Assembly: GCF_001457455.1 (NCBI RefSeq)
Contig: NZ_LN831026.1
Location: forward strand, 682,001 to 746,000
From: Corynebacterium diphtheriae
Lineage (GTDB): Bacteria > Actinomycetota > Actinomycetes > Mycobacteriales > Mycobacteriaceae
DNA length: 64,000 nucleotides
Direction: 5' to 3'
The notes under the pieces: model-generated
The model's input: only the letters and a program-made list of their open reading frames with translations
Told to the model about the DNA's origin: nothing
The model's database searches: none
Program-made: the position numbers and the translations under genes
In this document: piece after piece, positions 48,844 to 58,997 of the stretch
Position numbering within the stretch: position 1 is the stretch's first letter
Layout: the number at the start of each line of letters is the position of its first letter

Positions 48844-50328
48844 ATGACACACACAACACAAACACTCGATGATCGCATCCACGAACTACTGCAACGAATC
48901 CCCACGGAGCTTTTTATTGCAGGGCAATTCCAACCTGCCCACAACGGCGCAACACTGAGCGTGACCAATCCCTCTGACGGCTCAGAACTTGCCACAGTGG
49001 CGTCGGCAAGCGAAAAAGAAGCACACGCAGCCCTCGACGCCGCTGAAAAAGCCCAACCCACATGGGCTGCGACACCCGCACGCGAACGCTCAGAAATCCT
49101 TCGTCGGGCCTACGACCTAGTCATCGAGCACAAAGACGACCTTGCCCTGATTCAGTCCCTAGAACTAGGACGCGCCCTGCCAGACTCCGAAGCAGAGGTA
49201 ACCTACGCCGCTGAATTTTTCCGGTGGTTCGCAGAAGAGGCAGTAAGGATTCGCGGCGACTACCGCCACAATCCCACCGGAAATGCCCGCATTATTACCC
49301 ACCAGCAGCCGGTAGGCCCCTGCCTTGCCATCACCCCATGGAACTTTCCGCTTGCAATGGGCGCACGCAAACTCGCCCCAGCCCTAGCAGCAGGCTGCAC
49401 CATGATCCTGAAACCAGCATCAAAAACCCCACTGACCATGCTGTACCTAGCACAACTGCTAGCGGAAGCAGGAGTTCCCCACGGTGTTGTCTCCGTGCTG
49501 CCGACCGCAAACGCTAGCGTGGTATCCGACCTATTGCACGATGCGCGCATCCGAAAACTTACCTTCACCGGCTCGACCGCAGTAGGACAAAAACTCGCCG
49601 CGATGGCCGCCGAACACAGCGCCGCCGTATCCCTTGAACTTGGAGGGAATGCCCCCTACATCGTCTTGGACGACGCCGACATCGACACCGCAGCGCAGGC
49701 GGTCGCTGTAGCCAAAATGCGAGGTGCCGGCCAAGTATGCATCGCAGCCAATCGCTTCCTAGTACATAGCAGCATCGCGGAGGAATTTACACAGCGTGTA
49801 GTAAACATCATGCGCGGGTTCACCCAAGGACCAGCCACCGCGCCGGGCGTAGATTTCGGTGCGCTTTCCGGCGACGATCAAGTCAGCATAGTCACCACGC
49901 TTGTCGACGATGCCCTCAGCCGTGGAGCTACCAAGCTTCTTGGTGATCTTCCCAAGGGGTTGCCAGAACACGGAAGCTACTATCCGGCAACCGTGCTTGT
50001 TGATGTCCCCGAAGACGCTGACATTCACCGCGAAGAAATCTTTGGTCCAGTTGTCGTTATCTCTACTTTTGATGATGACGACGAAGCAGTCGCACGTGCC
50101 AATGACACAAAGTTTGGTCTTGCCGCCTATGTGTTTGGCAGCGATCTACAACGAGTTCTCAACGTAGCAGAACGTGTCGATGCCGGAATGATCGCTGTGA
50201 ACAAAGGCGCGCTGTCTGATCCCGCAGCACCATTCGGTGGTGTCAAAGAATCAGGTCTTGGTAGGGAAGGTGGCTTCGAAGGAATAGGAGAGTTCCTCGA
50301 AACCAAGCTTATTTCGTTACCGCTTTAA
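48844..50328 (+). CDS. NAD(P)-dependent aldehyde dehydrogenase (succinate-semialdehyde type)
   Basis: A 494-aa enzyme. Signatures: PVGPCLAITPWNFPLAMGARK near 155, FTGSTAVGQKLAAM near 235, catalytic glutamate in LELGGNAPYIV, catalytic cysteine in AGQVCIAANRFLV and EEIFGPVVVIS near 395. GALSDPAAPFGGVKESGLGREG is typical of the succinate-semialdehyde group (GabD). The ATG lies 7 bp after CATAGT without Shine-Dalgarno, so the transcript may be leaderless. Its end overlaps the convergent chorismate mutase by 4 bp. Confidence 0.88.
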   Translation: MTHTTQTLDDRIHELLQRIPTELFIAGQFQPAHNGATLSVTNPSDGSELATVASASEKEAHAALDAAEKAQPTWAATPARERSEILRRAYDLVIEHKDDLALIQSLELGRALPDSEAEVTYAAEFFRWFAEEAVRIRGDYRHNPTGNARIITHQQPVGPCLAITPWNFPLAMGARKLAPALAAGCTMILKPASKTPLTMLYLAQLLAEAGVPHGVVSVLPTANASVVSDLLHDARIRKLTFTGSTAVGQKLAAMAAEHSAAVSLELGGNAPYIVLDDADIDTAAQAVAVAKMRGAGQVCIAANRFLVHSSIAEEFTQRVVNIMRGFTQGPATAPGVDFGALSGDDQVSIVTTLVDDALSRGATKLLGDLPKGLPEHGSYYPATVLVDVPEDADIHREEIFGPVVVISTFDDDDEAVARANDTKFGLAAYVFGSDLQRVLNVAERVDAGMIAVNKGALSDPAAPFGGVKESGLGREGGFEGIGEFLETKLISLPL

Positions 50329-50639
50329 CGAGCCTCACCGAGACGGCCTCGGCCCATGCGGAGCAAGATACCTGCTAGGGCGGGGCCTTCCTCACCGATT
50401 TCCTCACGGAACTGGTTAATGATGGCCACCTCACGGGTGTGCACGAGACGGGTGCCGCCGGAACCCATGCGCGTTTTGCCAATAGCTCGAGAGATTTCAG
50501 TACGGCGTTTCACCGCAGCAAGAATTTCTTTGTCTAGTCGGTCGATTTCTTCGCGGTATTGCTGGATCTCCGCATCGGAGAGGGGATCAGAGGTTCCTGT
50601 GGGGAAGCGAACAACAAAATCTCTATCGGCTGTGCTCAT
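50325..50639 (-). CDS. chorismate mutase (AroQ type)
   Basis: A 104-aa all-helical protein from MSTADRDFVVRF. The AroQ pattern is visible: IQQYREEIDRLDKEILAAVK, RRTEISRAIGKTRMGSGG and HTREVAIINQFREEIGEEGP. It converts chorismate to prephenate for tyrosine and phenylalanine. M. tuberculosis Rv0948c is the same type and likewise lies between pgi and uvrD1; that enzyme needs DAHP synthase for full activity, so a similar complex is likely. The longer frame to 50813 overlaps the pcrA gene and is rejected. Confidence 0.9.
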   Translation of the reverse strand: MSTADRDFVVRFPTGTSDPLSDAEIQQYREEIDRLDKEILAAVKRRTEISRAIGKTRMGSGGTRLVHTREVAIINQFREEIGEEGPALAGILLRMGRGRLGEAR

Positions 50640-50737
50640 GGTTGACCATTGTGCCACCTCGGCATCGTCGCTGCTGAGCCCACAGGTGGGGCGCGGGGGT
50701 AAGGAATGTTGAGGGTTCGTTGTAGGTTGGATAGTTG

Positions 50738-53224
50738 ATGAACAACAACGAACCCTTCTCTCAGTCTCCCTTTGGAACCAACGCAGCAGCGGCGCCGTCG
50801 ACGAGCATGGCATCGCAAGCGAATCCGTTTCTCCGCCAAGCTCAGCCCGTATCGCAGTACACCGGTGCCGACCTCACCGAAGGTCTGAATCCGCAGCAAA
50901 AAGCAGCAGTGGAGCATTATGGATCCCCGCTGCTGATCGTTGCAGGCGCTGGATCTGGTAAGACATCTGTGCTGACACGGCGAATTGCCTACTTGATGCG
51001 TGTTCGAGGTGTACAACCGCAGAACATCTTGGCAATTACGTTTACCAATAAAGCAGCAGCAGAGATGCGTGAGCGTGTCAGCTCTTTGGTGGGGCCTGTA
51101 GCCCAGCGCATGTGGGTATCGACATTCCACTCCACGTGCGTGCGTATTTTGCGGGAACAGGCACAGCTTGTTCCTGGGCTTAACACTAATTTCACGATCT
51201 ATGACTCGGATGATTCCAAGCGATTGTTGTCCATGATCTCCAAGGATTTCAGCTTGGATATTAAGAAGTTCACACCACGGTTGCTGGCAACTGGAATTTC
51301 TAATCTTAAAAATGAGCTGATCGATGCCGACCAAGCATGCGCTGATGCGGAAAGCACGAAGAATCCCTATGAGACTACGATCGCAAGCGTTTTCGCTGAA
51401 TATCAAAAGAGACTACGAGCGTCGAACGCCGTCGATTTTGATGACCTCATCGGGGAGACAGTACGGATTTTCCGTGAGCACCCGCCGGTTACGGAATACT
51501 ATCGGCGTAGGTTCCGGCACGTGCTTATCGACGAGTATCAGGACACTAACCACGCGCAGTATGCATTAATTCATGAGCTTGTTGGAAGTGGACCTGATGC
51601 TAGCGAGTTGTGCGTCGTTGGTGACTCGGACCAGTCAATTTATGCGTTTCGTGGTGCCACAATTCGAAATATTGAGGAATTCGAACGCGATTACCCTAAT
51701 GCTGAGACGATTCTGCTTGAGCAAAATTACCGTTCCACCCAAACGATTCTTAATGCTGCCAATTCGGTGATCGCTCAAAATGAGAATCGTCGAGAAAAGA
51801 AATTATGGACAGCTCTAGGCAGCGGTGATCCCATTGTCGGATATGTCGCCGACAACGAGCACGATGAAGCCCGTTTTATTGCCAATGAGGTCGACGCGTT
51901 GGCTGATAAAGGGGTGGCATATTCCGATATTGCTGTCATGTATCGTACGAACAACTCTTCTCGTGCTGTAGAAGACGTCTTTATGCGAACCGGCATACCG
52001 TACAAAGTCGTAGGCGGTACCCGCTTTTATGAGCGTAAAGAGATTCGCGACATCATTGCTTATCTTCGTCTTATTGATAACCCCGATGATGCGGTGTCTT
52101 TGCGTCGAATCATTAATACTCCACGCCGAGGCATTGGCGATAAAGCCGTAGCATTTCTGTCACTCCACGCAGATAACCACAACGTAGGCTTCCACAAAGC
52201 ATTGCTAGATGCCACCGAAGATAAAGTTTCCATGCTTGGCGCACGTGGCCGAAATGCTGTCACTGGATTCGTTGACATGATGAAGGGGATTCGCGAAGAG
52301 GCCGCAAACAAAGTCAATGAAGTGACCGGGATGCCTGATATCGGAGATATGGTGTCCTACATTTTGGACGTCACCGGATACAAAGCCGAATTAGAAAAAA
52401 GCAATGATCCTCAAGATGGTGCAAGGCTCGATAACCTCAACGAACTGGTATCAGTTGCCCGAGAATTCTCCTCAGAAGCTGCCAACCAAGTAGCCTATGA
52501 GCGCATGGGGGCGGAGAACCAAGCCCCAGAGATCCCAGAGTTAAGCGAAGGCGAAGCAGCGCCAGGTAGCCTTATGGCCTTCCTAGAGCGCGTGTCGTTG
52601 GTTGCTGATGCCGATCAGATTCCAGATAACGAACAAGGCGTCGTCACATTAATGACACTGCACACCGCAAAGGGCCTTGAGTTCCCCGTCGTGTTCCTCA
52701 CCGGCTGGGAAGACGGTCAGTTCCCGCATCTGCGTGCTCTAGGAGAGCCTAAGGAGCTAGCAGAAGAGCGTCGACTAGCCTATGTCGGTATTACGCGTGC
52801 ACGCCGAACCCTCTACTTGTCCCGCGCGATGCTTCGATCCTCGTGGGGAAATCCAGTGACCAACCCTCCGTCACGGTTCTTATCAGAAATACCTGATGAA
52901 CTAATGGATTGGCGTAGAGAAGAACCAGAACACTCCTATGACAACAGCTGGGGTATGGGCTACGGTTCATCTCATTCGCGTTCTTATGGATCCCAGAACT
53001 CTCGTTCTTATAGTTCTCCGCGAACTCCCAAGTTACCTAAGCATTCCAACAAGCCGGCAATAGCACTCAACGTTGGTGATCGTGTAAACCATGAAAAGTA
53101 TGGGCTTGGCACAGTAACCAAGGTAGACAAGATGGCTCCCGCAGATTCTGTCACCATTGACTTTGGGTCGTCAGGAACAGTGCGGCTAATGCTGATCGGT
53201 TCAGTGCCTATGGAAAAGCTCTAG
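50738..53224 (+). CDS. pcrA: UvrD/PcrA-type DNA helicase
   Basis: An 828-aa superfamily 1A helicase. Walker A VAGAGSGKTSVLTRRIAYL near 70, FTNKAAAEMRERV, Walker B VLIDEYQDTNHAQY, GDSDQSIYAFRGA (motif III), EQNYRSTQTIL (IV), TLHTAKGLEFPVVFLTGWED (V) and ITRARRTLYL (VI). The C-terminal 50 residues form a Tudor-like domain (NVGDRVNHEKYGLGTVTKVD) that contacts RNA polymerase in PcrA. M. tuberculosis UvrD1 is the counterpart. The start is ATG 50738; no ribosome-binding site, possibly leaderless behind GGATAGTTG. Confidence 0.95.
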   Translation: MNNNEPFSQSPFGTNAAAAPSTSMASQANPFLRQAQPVSQYTGADLTEGLNPQQKAAVEHYGSPLLIVAGAGSGKTSVLTRRIAYLMRVRGVQPQNILAITFTNKAAAEMRERVSSLVGPVAQRMWVSTFHSTCVRILREQAQLVPGLNTNFTIYDSDDSKRLLSMISKDFSLDIKKFTPRLLATGISNLKNELIDADQACADAESTKNPYETTIASVFAEYQKRLRASNAVDFDDLIGETVRIFREHPPVTEYYRRRFRHVLIDEYQDTNHAQYALIHELVGSGPDASELCVVGDSDQSIYAFRGATIRNIEEFERDYPNAETILLEQNYRSTQTILNAANSVIAQNENRREKKLWTALGSGDPIVGYVADNEHDEARFIANEVDALADKGVAYSDIAVMYRTNNSSRAVEDVFMRTGIPYKVVGGTRFYERKEIRDIIAYLRLIDNPDDAVSLRRIINTPRRGIGDKAVAFLSLHADNHNVGFHKALLDATEDKVSMLGARGRNAVTGFVDMMKGIREEAANKVNEVTGMPDIGDMVSYILDVTGYKAELEKSNDPQDGARLDNLNELVSVAREFSSEAANQVAYERMGAENQAPEIPELSEGEAAPGSLMAFLERVSLVADADQIPDNEQGVVTLMTLHTAKGLEFPVVFLTGWEDGQFPHLRALGEPKELAEERRLAYVGITRARRTLYLSRAMLRSSWGNPVTNPPSRFLSEIPDELMDWRREEPEHSYDNSWGMGYGSSHSRSYGSQNSRSYSSPRTPKLPKHSNKPAIALNVGDRVNHEKYGLGTVTKVDKMAPADSVTIDFGSSGTVRLMLIGSVPMEKL

Positions 53225-53243
53225 GACGTCTTAGGGGGACGTG

Positions 53244-53282
53244 TGTGGGGCGCTTACGAGATAGTCTCGTAAGCGCCCCACA
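53244..53282. terminator. bidirectional terminator, 17-bp perfect stem
   Basis: Arms TGTGGGGCGCTTACGAG (53244-53260) and CTCGTAAGCGCCCCACA (53266-53282), loop ATAGT. Between convergent pcrA and the M23 peptidase gene. Confidence 0.88.
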
Positions 53283-53299
53283 CAAAGTATTTAGATTAT

Positions 53300-54016
53300 T
53301 TAGATAAAGATGCCGTGCTCAGCAAGCCAAGACTGTGGATCTACGGCATCGCCACCGCCTGGATGAACCTCAAAGTGGAGGTGAACGCCAGTAGAGAAAC
53401 CACGAGTGCCCATTCCTGCGATCTGCTGGCCAGCAGTGACCGTTTCACCGACAGCAACGTTGAGCGTCTCCATATGCCCATACACGGTAATGGTGCCGTC
53501 CTCGTGGCGGACACGAATCCATTGGCCGTAGCCGGATGCTGGGCCCGAATCGATTACTAGACCGTCCATCACGGAATAAATCGGGGTGTTCATTGCATTA
53601 GCGATGTCCACACCAGAGTGCAGTGTGCCCCAACGCATACCGAATGGTGAAGTCAGAGTGCCTTTTGCAGGGGTATGAACGCTGATTTTAGGAGTACGAG
53701 CCTCGAGATCTTTTTCAGCAACCACTTGGCTGTAATGGATTGCTTTGGAAAGCTGCTGGTTCAGGTCAGAAGCCGCAGGTTTAAACTCTGCGATGGAAAG
53801 AACCTGCGGGGAATCGTTATTGGTCTGCGTGGTGGAATCCGACGCAAGGTTGATTTTTACAGTGGAATTGTCGTGCGTAGCGTGAGCAAGGGAAGCGCCG
53901 GTAGCGCCTGCGCTCGAAACTGCGCCTGTAGCCAAAGCGACGACGGCAACGCGGCCTTTAACTGGTGATGCTTGCTTGCGATGCTTACCACCGGTTGTGC
54001 GCTGCGTCTGCTGCAT
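53300..54016 (-). CDS. secreted M23-family peptidase
   Basis: A 238-aa exported protein from MQQTQRTTGGKHRKQASP. A basic N-terminus and a hydrophobic stretch (VAVVALATGAVSSAGATGAS) form a signal peptide. The C-terminal peptidase domain shows zinc ligands in WGTLHSGVDIANAM and HLHFEVHPGGG, preceded by GTLTSPFGMRWG. M23 enzymes cut peptide cross-bridges in peptidoglycan. M. tuberculosis Rv0950c and C. glutamicum MepA are likely relatives; mepA is a target of the MtrAB system. Upstream DNA carries a cluster of GTAAC words consistent with such control. Confidence 0.88.
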   Translation of the reverse strand: MQQTQRTTGGKHRKQASPVKGRVAVVALATGAVSSAGATGASLAHATHDNSTVKINLASDSTTQTNNDSPQVLSIAEFKPAASDLNQQLSKAIHYSQVVAEKDLEARTPKISVHTPAKGTLTSPFGMRWGTLHSGVDIANAMNTPIYSVMDGLVIDSGPASGYGQWIRVRHEDGTITVYGHMETLNVAVGETVTAGQQIAGMGTRGFSTGVHLHFEVHPGGGDAVDPQSWLAEHGIFI

Positions 54017-54319
54017 GAGGCTCAACTTTCTGTAAAAACTTTGTGTAACGATTCTAAGTTGGTGTCTCGTATCCGGCTTGTTACAACCCATTCGATTTTG
54101 TAACCAACTCGTTATGTTCCGAGGGGTAACGATAGCGCGTCGTTACAGTGAGGGCAACCTGTTTTGAGGATTTGAAGAAAAATATGGCGAGTTACATAAA
54201 AATTCGAGCCAAGAGATGACTTATGTGGCGCATGTGAATGACCTAGCGTCGGGGGCAAAAGTATAAAACGCGCGGGCGCTTAGCCACTCACTGAGTGTAA
54301 TCGTGGCACAGTTTAAAGG
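54017..54319. other. 303-bp divergent control region, M23 peptidase / perM
   Basis: No gene. The left half carries five GTAAC/GTTAC words (listed separately). The right half is AT-rich up to the perM start with AAAGG directly before the ATG. Confidence 0.6.
54045..54146. promoter_or_regulatory. cluster of five GTAAC/GTTAC boxes
   Basis: GTAAC at 54045, 54100 and 54126 and GTTAC at 54080 and 54142, within 102 bp upstream of the M23 peptidase gene. By chance about 0.2 would be expected. GTAAC-type words are core elements of MtrA binding sites in actinobacteria. Assignment to MtrA is inference. Confidence 0.55.
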
Positions 54320-55876
54320 ATGAACAAGAAGTCCAGTCCGCAATCGAGTCCTGCCCGTCGTCCACGTACGCGTCCCTCCGGTAGTGGAGTACGTCAATCG
54401 CCGAAAGACTCTTCTTATTCTGTGCAAGGTCCGGGCAGAAAACTGCGTCGTTTTGGGCGAAAAAGTACTGATGAGGCGGTAAAATCCGTTGATCCGACAT
54501 TTAAATCTCGGGTGCGGGCATACTTTCCTATTGTGTTACTGCCCTGTGTGGTGGCAGTAATTGTTATCATCATTGCTTCCCTTGTTTCGCTATTGGCTAC
54601 GAATACAACAATGGCGGGGTTGCCGGCCACCATCGCAGAAGGCTGGTTGGTGCTTAATCTGGGGCCGGCTACGGGGCGAGGTATGTCCATCGGAGCGTTA
54701 CCCTTGATGCCTGCAATATTTTTTATGTGGGTTGTGTCACAGAGAGTTTTTCGTGCGGTAAAACAACGGGTAAGTCTTGCAGATTTAGCGGTTGTTACGC
54801 TCGGTGTTGTAGGTTTCCCTTTACTGCTTACTGCTACCGCGTGCGCAATGCTGTACGACGCCTCCTCGGTGTTTGACGTTGCCTCGCCTAATGTCGCCAT
54901 GGCCTTGGCTACTACTTTTCTTGTTCATGGCACAGCATTGGTGATCGGAATGCGCACGAGGCTATGGAAGGCGCTTGCGCGACGCTATGGGGTAAGCGAA
55001 GACGTTGTTGACGCCGCCCGTTTAGCTGCTCGTTTGGTACGAAACCTATTGTTGCTCGCATTGGTTGTCTTTGTCGTACTACTGGGATTCCATGCCGCTG
55101 ACGTGGCGAAATCCTTGGAAGGTTACACCCCAGCTGGAATGCTGGCGGTAATAATCGTTTGTCTGCTCTACCTACCCAATGCTGTCATCGCCGTGTTAGC
55201 GGTTCTTTTGGGCGCTTCATTTGAGATAGGCGAAGGTTTTGTTTCGCTCATGGGAGTAGGACTGGTACCTACGCCAGCGGTACCACTTTTTGCTGCAATT
55301 CCTGGGGAAATGTCGCCATACGCCCTTGGGGCTCTAGTGATCCCGTTTGCAGGGGTCGTCGTCACGCTTCGGGGGACAGTAAAACGGCCTGCGCATATTC
55401 TTCTGACTGCGGCGTGGGCTGCAGTAATCCTAGCGGTGCTGGGTGCTTTAAGCAGTGGTCAGCTGGGTGTTTATGGTTATGTGGGAGTGTTGCTCTGGCT
55501 TTCGGTGGCGTTGATGATGGCGTGGACGCTTATCTGTGGCTTCGCTATTTTTGCCGTGGAGCTATTCCTTAAAAACCGAGCAGAAGCTTCTGTGGCGATA
55601 GCGCAGGAGAGTGAAGAAAACGCGCCGGAAGAAGCGGAAGAATTAGAAGAAGCGGAAACTGGCGAGCCTGAAGAAGGACAAGGTGTGGTGGAAGCTGAAG
55701 AGCGTGAAACCTACGAGTTGGTAGATGACGGCTTAGATAATGCAGAAATGCTCGAAGCTCTTGAGATCAACCCAACTACTCATGACAACGACGAAACAGT
55801 CGAAAATGAAGGGGGAGAAGACACAGCCGAAAGCGATCAGGAGTCTGATTCGAAGCCGAAAGATGACACGGAATAG
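54320..55876 (+). CDS. perM: PerM-like membrane protein (DUF6350 family)
   Basis: A 518-aa protein. Residues 1-65 are a basic cytosolic tail (PARRPRTRPSGSG). About ten membrane segments span 70-425, with a conserved loop AEGWLVLNLGPATGRGMSIGALPL near 105. The last 90 residues are a strikingly acidic tail (EEAEELEEAETGEPEEGQG to ESDSKPKDDTE). M. tuberculosis Rv0955 (PerM), which supports cell division and persistence, stands immediately before purN-purH as here. Functional equivalence is inferred from topology and synteny. No standard ribosome-binding spacing; start could be leaderless. Confidence 0.85.
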   Translation: MNKKSSPQSSPARRPRTRPSGSGVRQSPKDSSYSVQGPGRKLRRFGRKSTDEAVKSVDPTFKSRVRAYFPIVLLPCVVAVIVIIIASLVSLLATNTTMAGLPATIAEGWLVLNLGPATGRGMSIGALPLMPAIFFMWVVSQRVFRAVKQRVSLADLAVVTLGVVGFPLLLTATACAMLYDASSVFDVASPNVAMALATTFLVHGTALVIGMRTRLWKALARRYGVSEDVVDAARLAARLVRNLLLLALVVFVVLLGFHAADVAKSLEGYTPAGMLAVIIVCLLYLPNAVIAVLAVLLGASFEIGEGFVSLMGVGLVPTPAVPLFAAIPGEMSPYALGALVIPFAGVVVTLRGTVKRPAHILLTAAWAAVILAVLGALSSGQLGVYGYVGVLLWLSVALMMAWTLICGFAIFAVELFLKNRAEASVAIAQESEENAPEEAEELEEAETGEPEEGQGVVEAEERETYELVDDGLDNAEMLEALEINPTTHDNDETVENEGGEDTAESDQESDSKPKDDTE

Positions 55877-55901
55877 GGGATAACAGGCTTAAACCATTAC
55901 G

Positions 55902-56525
55902 ATGGTGGCTGTGACGAGTTTATCCAGTACGGAGCAAGCAACGCCGATTGTGGTACTTGCGTCAGGTTCCGGAACCCTCTTGCAGGCCATCATCGACAAT
56001 CAGGAACGATATCGCGTGGTCGCCGTCGTGGCAGACGTCGAGTGTTTTGCACTCGAACGAGCCAAACAAGCAGGGATTCCAACGCACATTGTGCCCTTAG
56101 AAAAAGGCGCAGATCGTCATGAATGGAACCTCGCCCTCGCACGCAACGTAGAACGCTATGAGCCAACAATCGTAGTCTCCGCCGGATTTATGAAGATCCT
56201 CGGCGAAGGATTCCTGCGAACGTTCGAAGGTCGTACCATCAATACGCACCCTGCGTTGCTCCCTGCATTCCCAGGAGCACATGCCGTGCGAGATGCATTG
56301 AACTATGGCGTCAGAGTCACCGGTTCCACTGTTCACTTTGTAGACAGTGGCGTTGACACTGGCGCCATTATTGCGCAACGGCCCGTTTCCATCGAACGGG
56401 GAGAAGACGAGTCACATCTTCATGAAAGAATCAAACAAGTTGAGCGCCAGCTCATCGTGTCCGTGTTGAACTCCGCCGTGACGGAGAAAGAATCAGGAGA
56501 GGTTTCCTTCACTCATGAGCGATGA
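55902..56525 (+). CDS. purN: phosphoribosylglycinamide formyltransferase
   Basis: A 207-aa enzyme that transfers formyl from 10-formyl-tetrahydrofolate to GAR in purine synthesis. Motifs: [35 protein letters not shown] and the active-site block [17 protein letters not shown] with the following [16 protein letters not shown] (Asn, His, Asp catalytic triad). Starts at ATG 55902. Its end overlaps purH by 11 bp, so the two are translationally coupled. Confidence 0.94.
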   Translation: MVAVTSLSSTEQATPIVVLASGSGTLLQAIIDNQERYRVVAVVADVECFALERAKQAGIPTHIVPLEKGADRHEWNLALARNVERYEPTIVVSAGFMKILGEGFLRTFEGRTINTHPALLPAFPGAHAVRDALNYGVRVTGSTVHFVDSGVDTGAIIAQRPVSIERGEDESHLHERIKQVERQLIVSVLNSAVTEKESGEVSFTHER

Positions 56526-58092
56526 CCGCAAGCAGATCAAGCGCGCATTAATTAGTGTGTACGACAAGACCGGACTGGAAGATCTGGCCCGTGCCCTCAA
56601 TGATGCGGGTGTGGAGATCGTTTCCACCGGCTCGACCGCCGCTAAAATCGCTGATCTCGGAGTCCCTGTAACTCCCGTAGAGCAACTCACCGGCTTCCCA
56701 GAATGTCTTGAAGGCCGTGTGAAGACCCTACACCCCATGGTTCACGCAGGAATCCTTGCTGACACGCGTAAGGAGGACCACCTCAAGCAACTAGACGAGC
56801 TCAACGTAGCGCCGTTCCAGCTCGTGGTCGTCAACCTGTACCCATTTACCCAGACCGTTGCCTCGGGTGCCGATTTCGACGCTTGCGTCGAGCAGATCGA
56901 CATCGGAGGACCATCGATGGTCCGTGCTGCGGCTAAGAACCACCCATCGGTAGCGGTCGTTGTATCTCCATCTCGTTACTCTGAGATCATCGCAGCAGTT
57001 GGCAACGGTGGCTTCACCCGTGCTGAGCGCACGGCTTTGGCTGTCGACGCTTTCCGCCACACTGCTTCTTACGACGTCGCCGTAGCAACGTGGATGGGCG
57101 AGCAAATCGCGGATGCCGATAAACCATTCGCCGAGTGGATCGGAGCAAGCTATGAGCGCGCCAACATTTTGCGTTACGGCGAAAATCCGCACCAAGCGGC
57201 AGCCCTCTACACTGACCCAGCAGCTCCTGCTGGCCTTGCTCAAGCAACGCAGCTACACGGCAAGGAAATGAGCTACAACAACTACACGGACTCCGACGCA
57301 GCTTGGCGTGCTGCATGGGATCACGAGCGCCCATGCGTGGCCATCATCAAACACGCAAACCCCTGCGGTATCGCAGTTTCCGACGTCTCCATTGCTGAAG
57401 CTCACCGCACTGCACACGCGTGTGACCCAGTCTCCGCATTTGGCGGCGTGATCGCTTCCAACCGCGAAGTCAGCGTAGATATGGCGAAGCAAGTCTCCGA
57501 AATCTTTACTGAGGTCATCATCGCACCTGCTTACGAAGACGGTGCTGTAGAGATCCTTTCGCAAAAGAAGAACATCCGAATCCTTGTAGCTCCGCAGCCA
57601 CAGCGCGACGAACTCGAACAACGTCAGATTTCCGGTGGCGTCCTTGTTCAGCGACGCGACCTCGTCGATGCCGAAGGTGATACCCCAGCTAACTGGACAC
57701 TTGCTGCCGGTGAAGGCGCATCTGAGGAATTGCTGGCAGAGCTGGAGTTCGCATGGCGTGCTGTGCGTGCCGTGAAGTCTAACGCTATTTTGCTCGCGCA
57801 AGGCGGGGCAACGGTAGGCGTGGGCATGGGGCAGGTTAACCGTGTCGACGCAGCCAAGCTTGCTGTCGAGCGCGCTAACTCTCTTGCCGGCGACGAACAG
57901 CGTGCCAAGGGATCGGTTGCAGCATCTGATGCATTCTTCCCATTCGCTGACGGTTTTGAGGTGCTAGCGCAAGCTGGCGTTCGTGCTGTGGTTCAGCCTG
58001 GTGGATCTATCCGTGATGCTGAAGTGATCGAGGCCGCTAACAAGGCTGGTGTGACCATGTACCTTACGGGTGCACGCCACTTCGCTCACTAA
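56515..58092 (+). CDS. purH: bifunctional AICAR formyltransferase / IMP cyclohydrolase
   Basis: A 525-aa enzyme for the last two steps of IMP synthesis. The N-terminal MGS-like cyclohydrolase domain (about 1-200) has [31 protein letters not shown] and [15 protein letters not shown]. The C-terminal transformylase domain has [26 protein letters not shown] with the catalytic Lys-His, and [12 protein letters not shown]. The final ARHFAH is the conserved terminus. Overlaps purN; a terminator follows. Confidence 0.96.
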   Translation: MSDDRKQIKRALISVYDKTGLEDLARALNDAGVEIVSTGSTAAKIADLGVPVTPVEQLTGFPECLEGRVKTLHPMVHAGILADTRKEDHLKQLDELNVAPFQLVVVNLYPFTQTVASGADFDACVEQIDIGGPSMVRAAAKNHPSVAVVVSPSRYSEIIAAVGNGGFTRAERTALAVDAFRHTASYDVAVATWMGEQIADADKPFAEWIGASYERANILRYGENPHQAAALYTDPAAPAGLAQATQLHGKEMSYNNYTDSDAAWRAAWDHERPCVAIIKHANPCGIAVSDVSIAEAHRTAHACDPVSAFGGVIASNREVSVDMAKQVSEIFTEVIIAPAYEDGAVEILSQKKNIRILVAPQPQRDELEQRQISGGVLVQRRDLVDAEGDTPANWTLAAGEGASEELLAELEFAWRAVRAVKSNAILLAQGGATVGVGMGQVNRVDAAKLAVERANSLAGDEQRAKGSVAASDAFFPFADGFEVLAQAGVRAVVQPGGSIRDAEVIEAANKAGVTMYLTGARHFAH

Positions 58093-58101
58093 TTTCTTAT
58101 C

Positions 58102-58139
58102 AACACGCCACGATGTACGACTGCACCGTGGCGTGTTTT
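58102..58139 (+). terminator. purNH terminator
   Basis: AACACGCCACG (58102-58112) pairs with CGTGGCGTGTT (58127-58137), followed by TTTC. Confidence 0.88.
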
Positions 58140-58392
58140 CTTGTGCTTTTATGGGCTGCTTTCTGGGCAACGATGGGGGTAACCTTTATTAATCTCACAG
58201 ATTTGCGTAGCAGAACTGCTAAAATTCAGCGCGTTCAATTATTCAATTAGCGATGCCTCTTGGTCACCGGTAGGGCTATAAAGTGCCCACAAAACGCAGG
58301 TGATCGCGTACTTCCGCTTCCGTTTCTCAGAGGTCGTAATCAAGCTACTTTTTCTATTGCCCCTCTTGTCAATTTTGGAGATTGTTGCCACC

Positions 58393-58961
58393 GTGACCTC
58401 TCAGCAGCCATCAAATTCTTACGATCCACATCCAGAAACATCCTCATTTCGAGCTGTCGACCCCGCTCCGCAACCCCCGCTGCAGGCGCCTAAAAGTCCT
58501 GTGGCAATAGTGCTCATAGCGGTTTTAGCAACGTTGTGTGTTGTCGCTGCACTCGTGTTAGTAGGACTCAAAACGGGAGTCATAGGGTCCAATGACAAGA
58601 CTCCTGCTACAGCAGCTAGCGCACCAGAATCCAAGAAAAACGATGCACCTGAGCAGGCGGCTGCGCGTCCTCAATATCCAACACTGCCAGCGGGCGCATG
58701 TCTGCTAATGACGCAGCAAAAGCTGGAGAACCCGCAGGTAACTTCAACAATGTTTGGATCGGATCGTCAGTAACCAGTCCCCAATTTGCTCGTGCGGTTC
58801 GTGATGCTTATGCCTCGAACTATGTGGCAACTCAACAGCTCAACGCAACGTTGTCTGTCCATTCTGAGGTCACTGGTTTGGACTACAGCATGCAATGTTC
58901 TGATAATGGCTAATTTGTCACATGCACCGGCGGCAACAACGCCGTGGTGTATATCGGCTAA
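58393..58961 (+). pseudogene. membrane-anchored protein gene, frameshifted and with nonsense codon
   Basis: Original protein from GTG 58393 (GGAG about 12 bp upstream): MTSQQPSNSYDPHPETSSFR, one membrane helix (PVAIVLIAVLATLCVVAALV near 35-55), a short linker and an exported domain. At about 58697 the frame breaks after YPTLPAGA and resumes as SANDAAKAGEPAGNFNNVW in another frame. That frame meets TAA at 58911 but continues as FVTCTGGNNAVVYIG to TAA 58959. Two conserved cysteines (SMQCSDNG, VTCTGG) are typical of the intact exported domain. Function unknown; both lesions together indicate a dead gene. Confidence 0.75.
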
Positions 58962-58997
58962 TCGAACGACTCAAAACACAAGGAAGTAGTGGTTTTC

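Noticed and set aside
50640..51406. 256-aa minus-strand ORF.
   Set aside because: Antisense to the pcrA motor domain, whose motifs are unmistakable.
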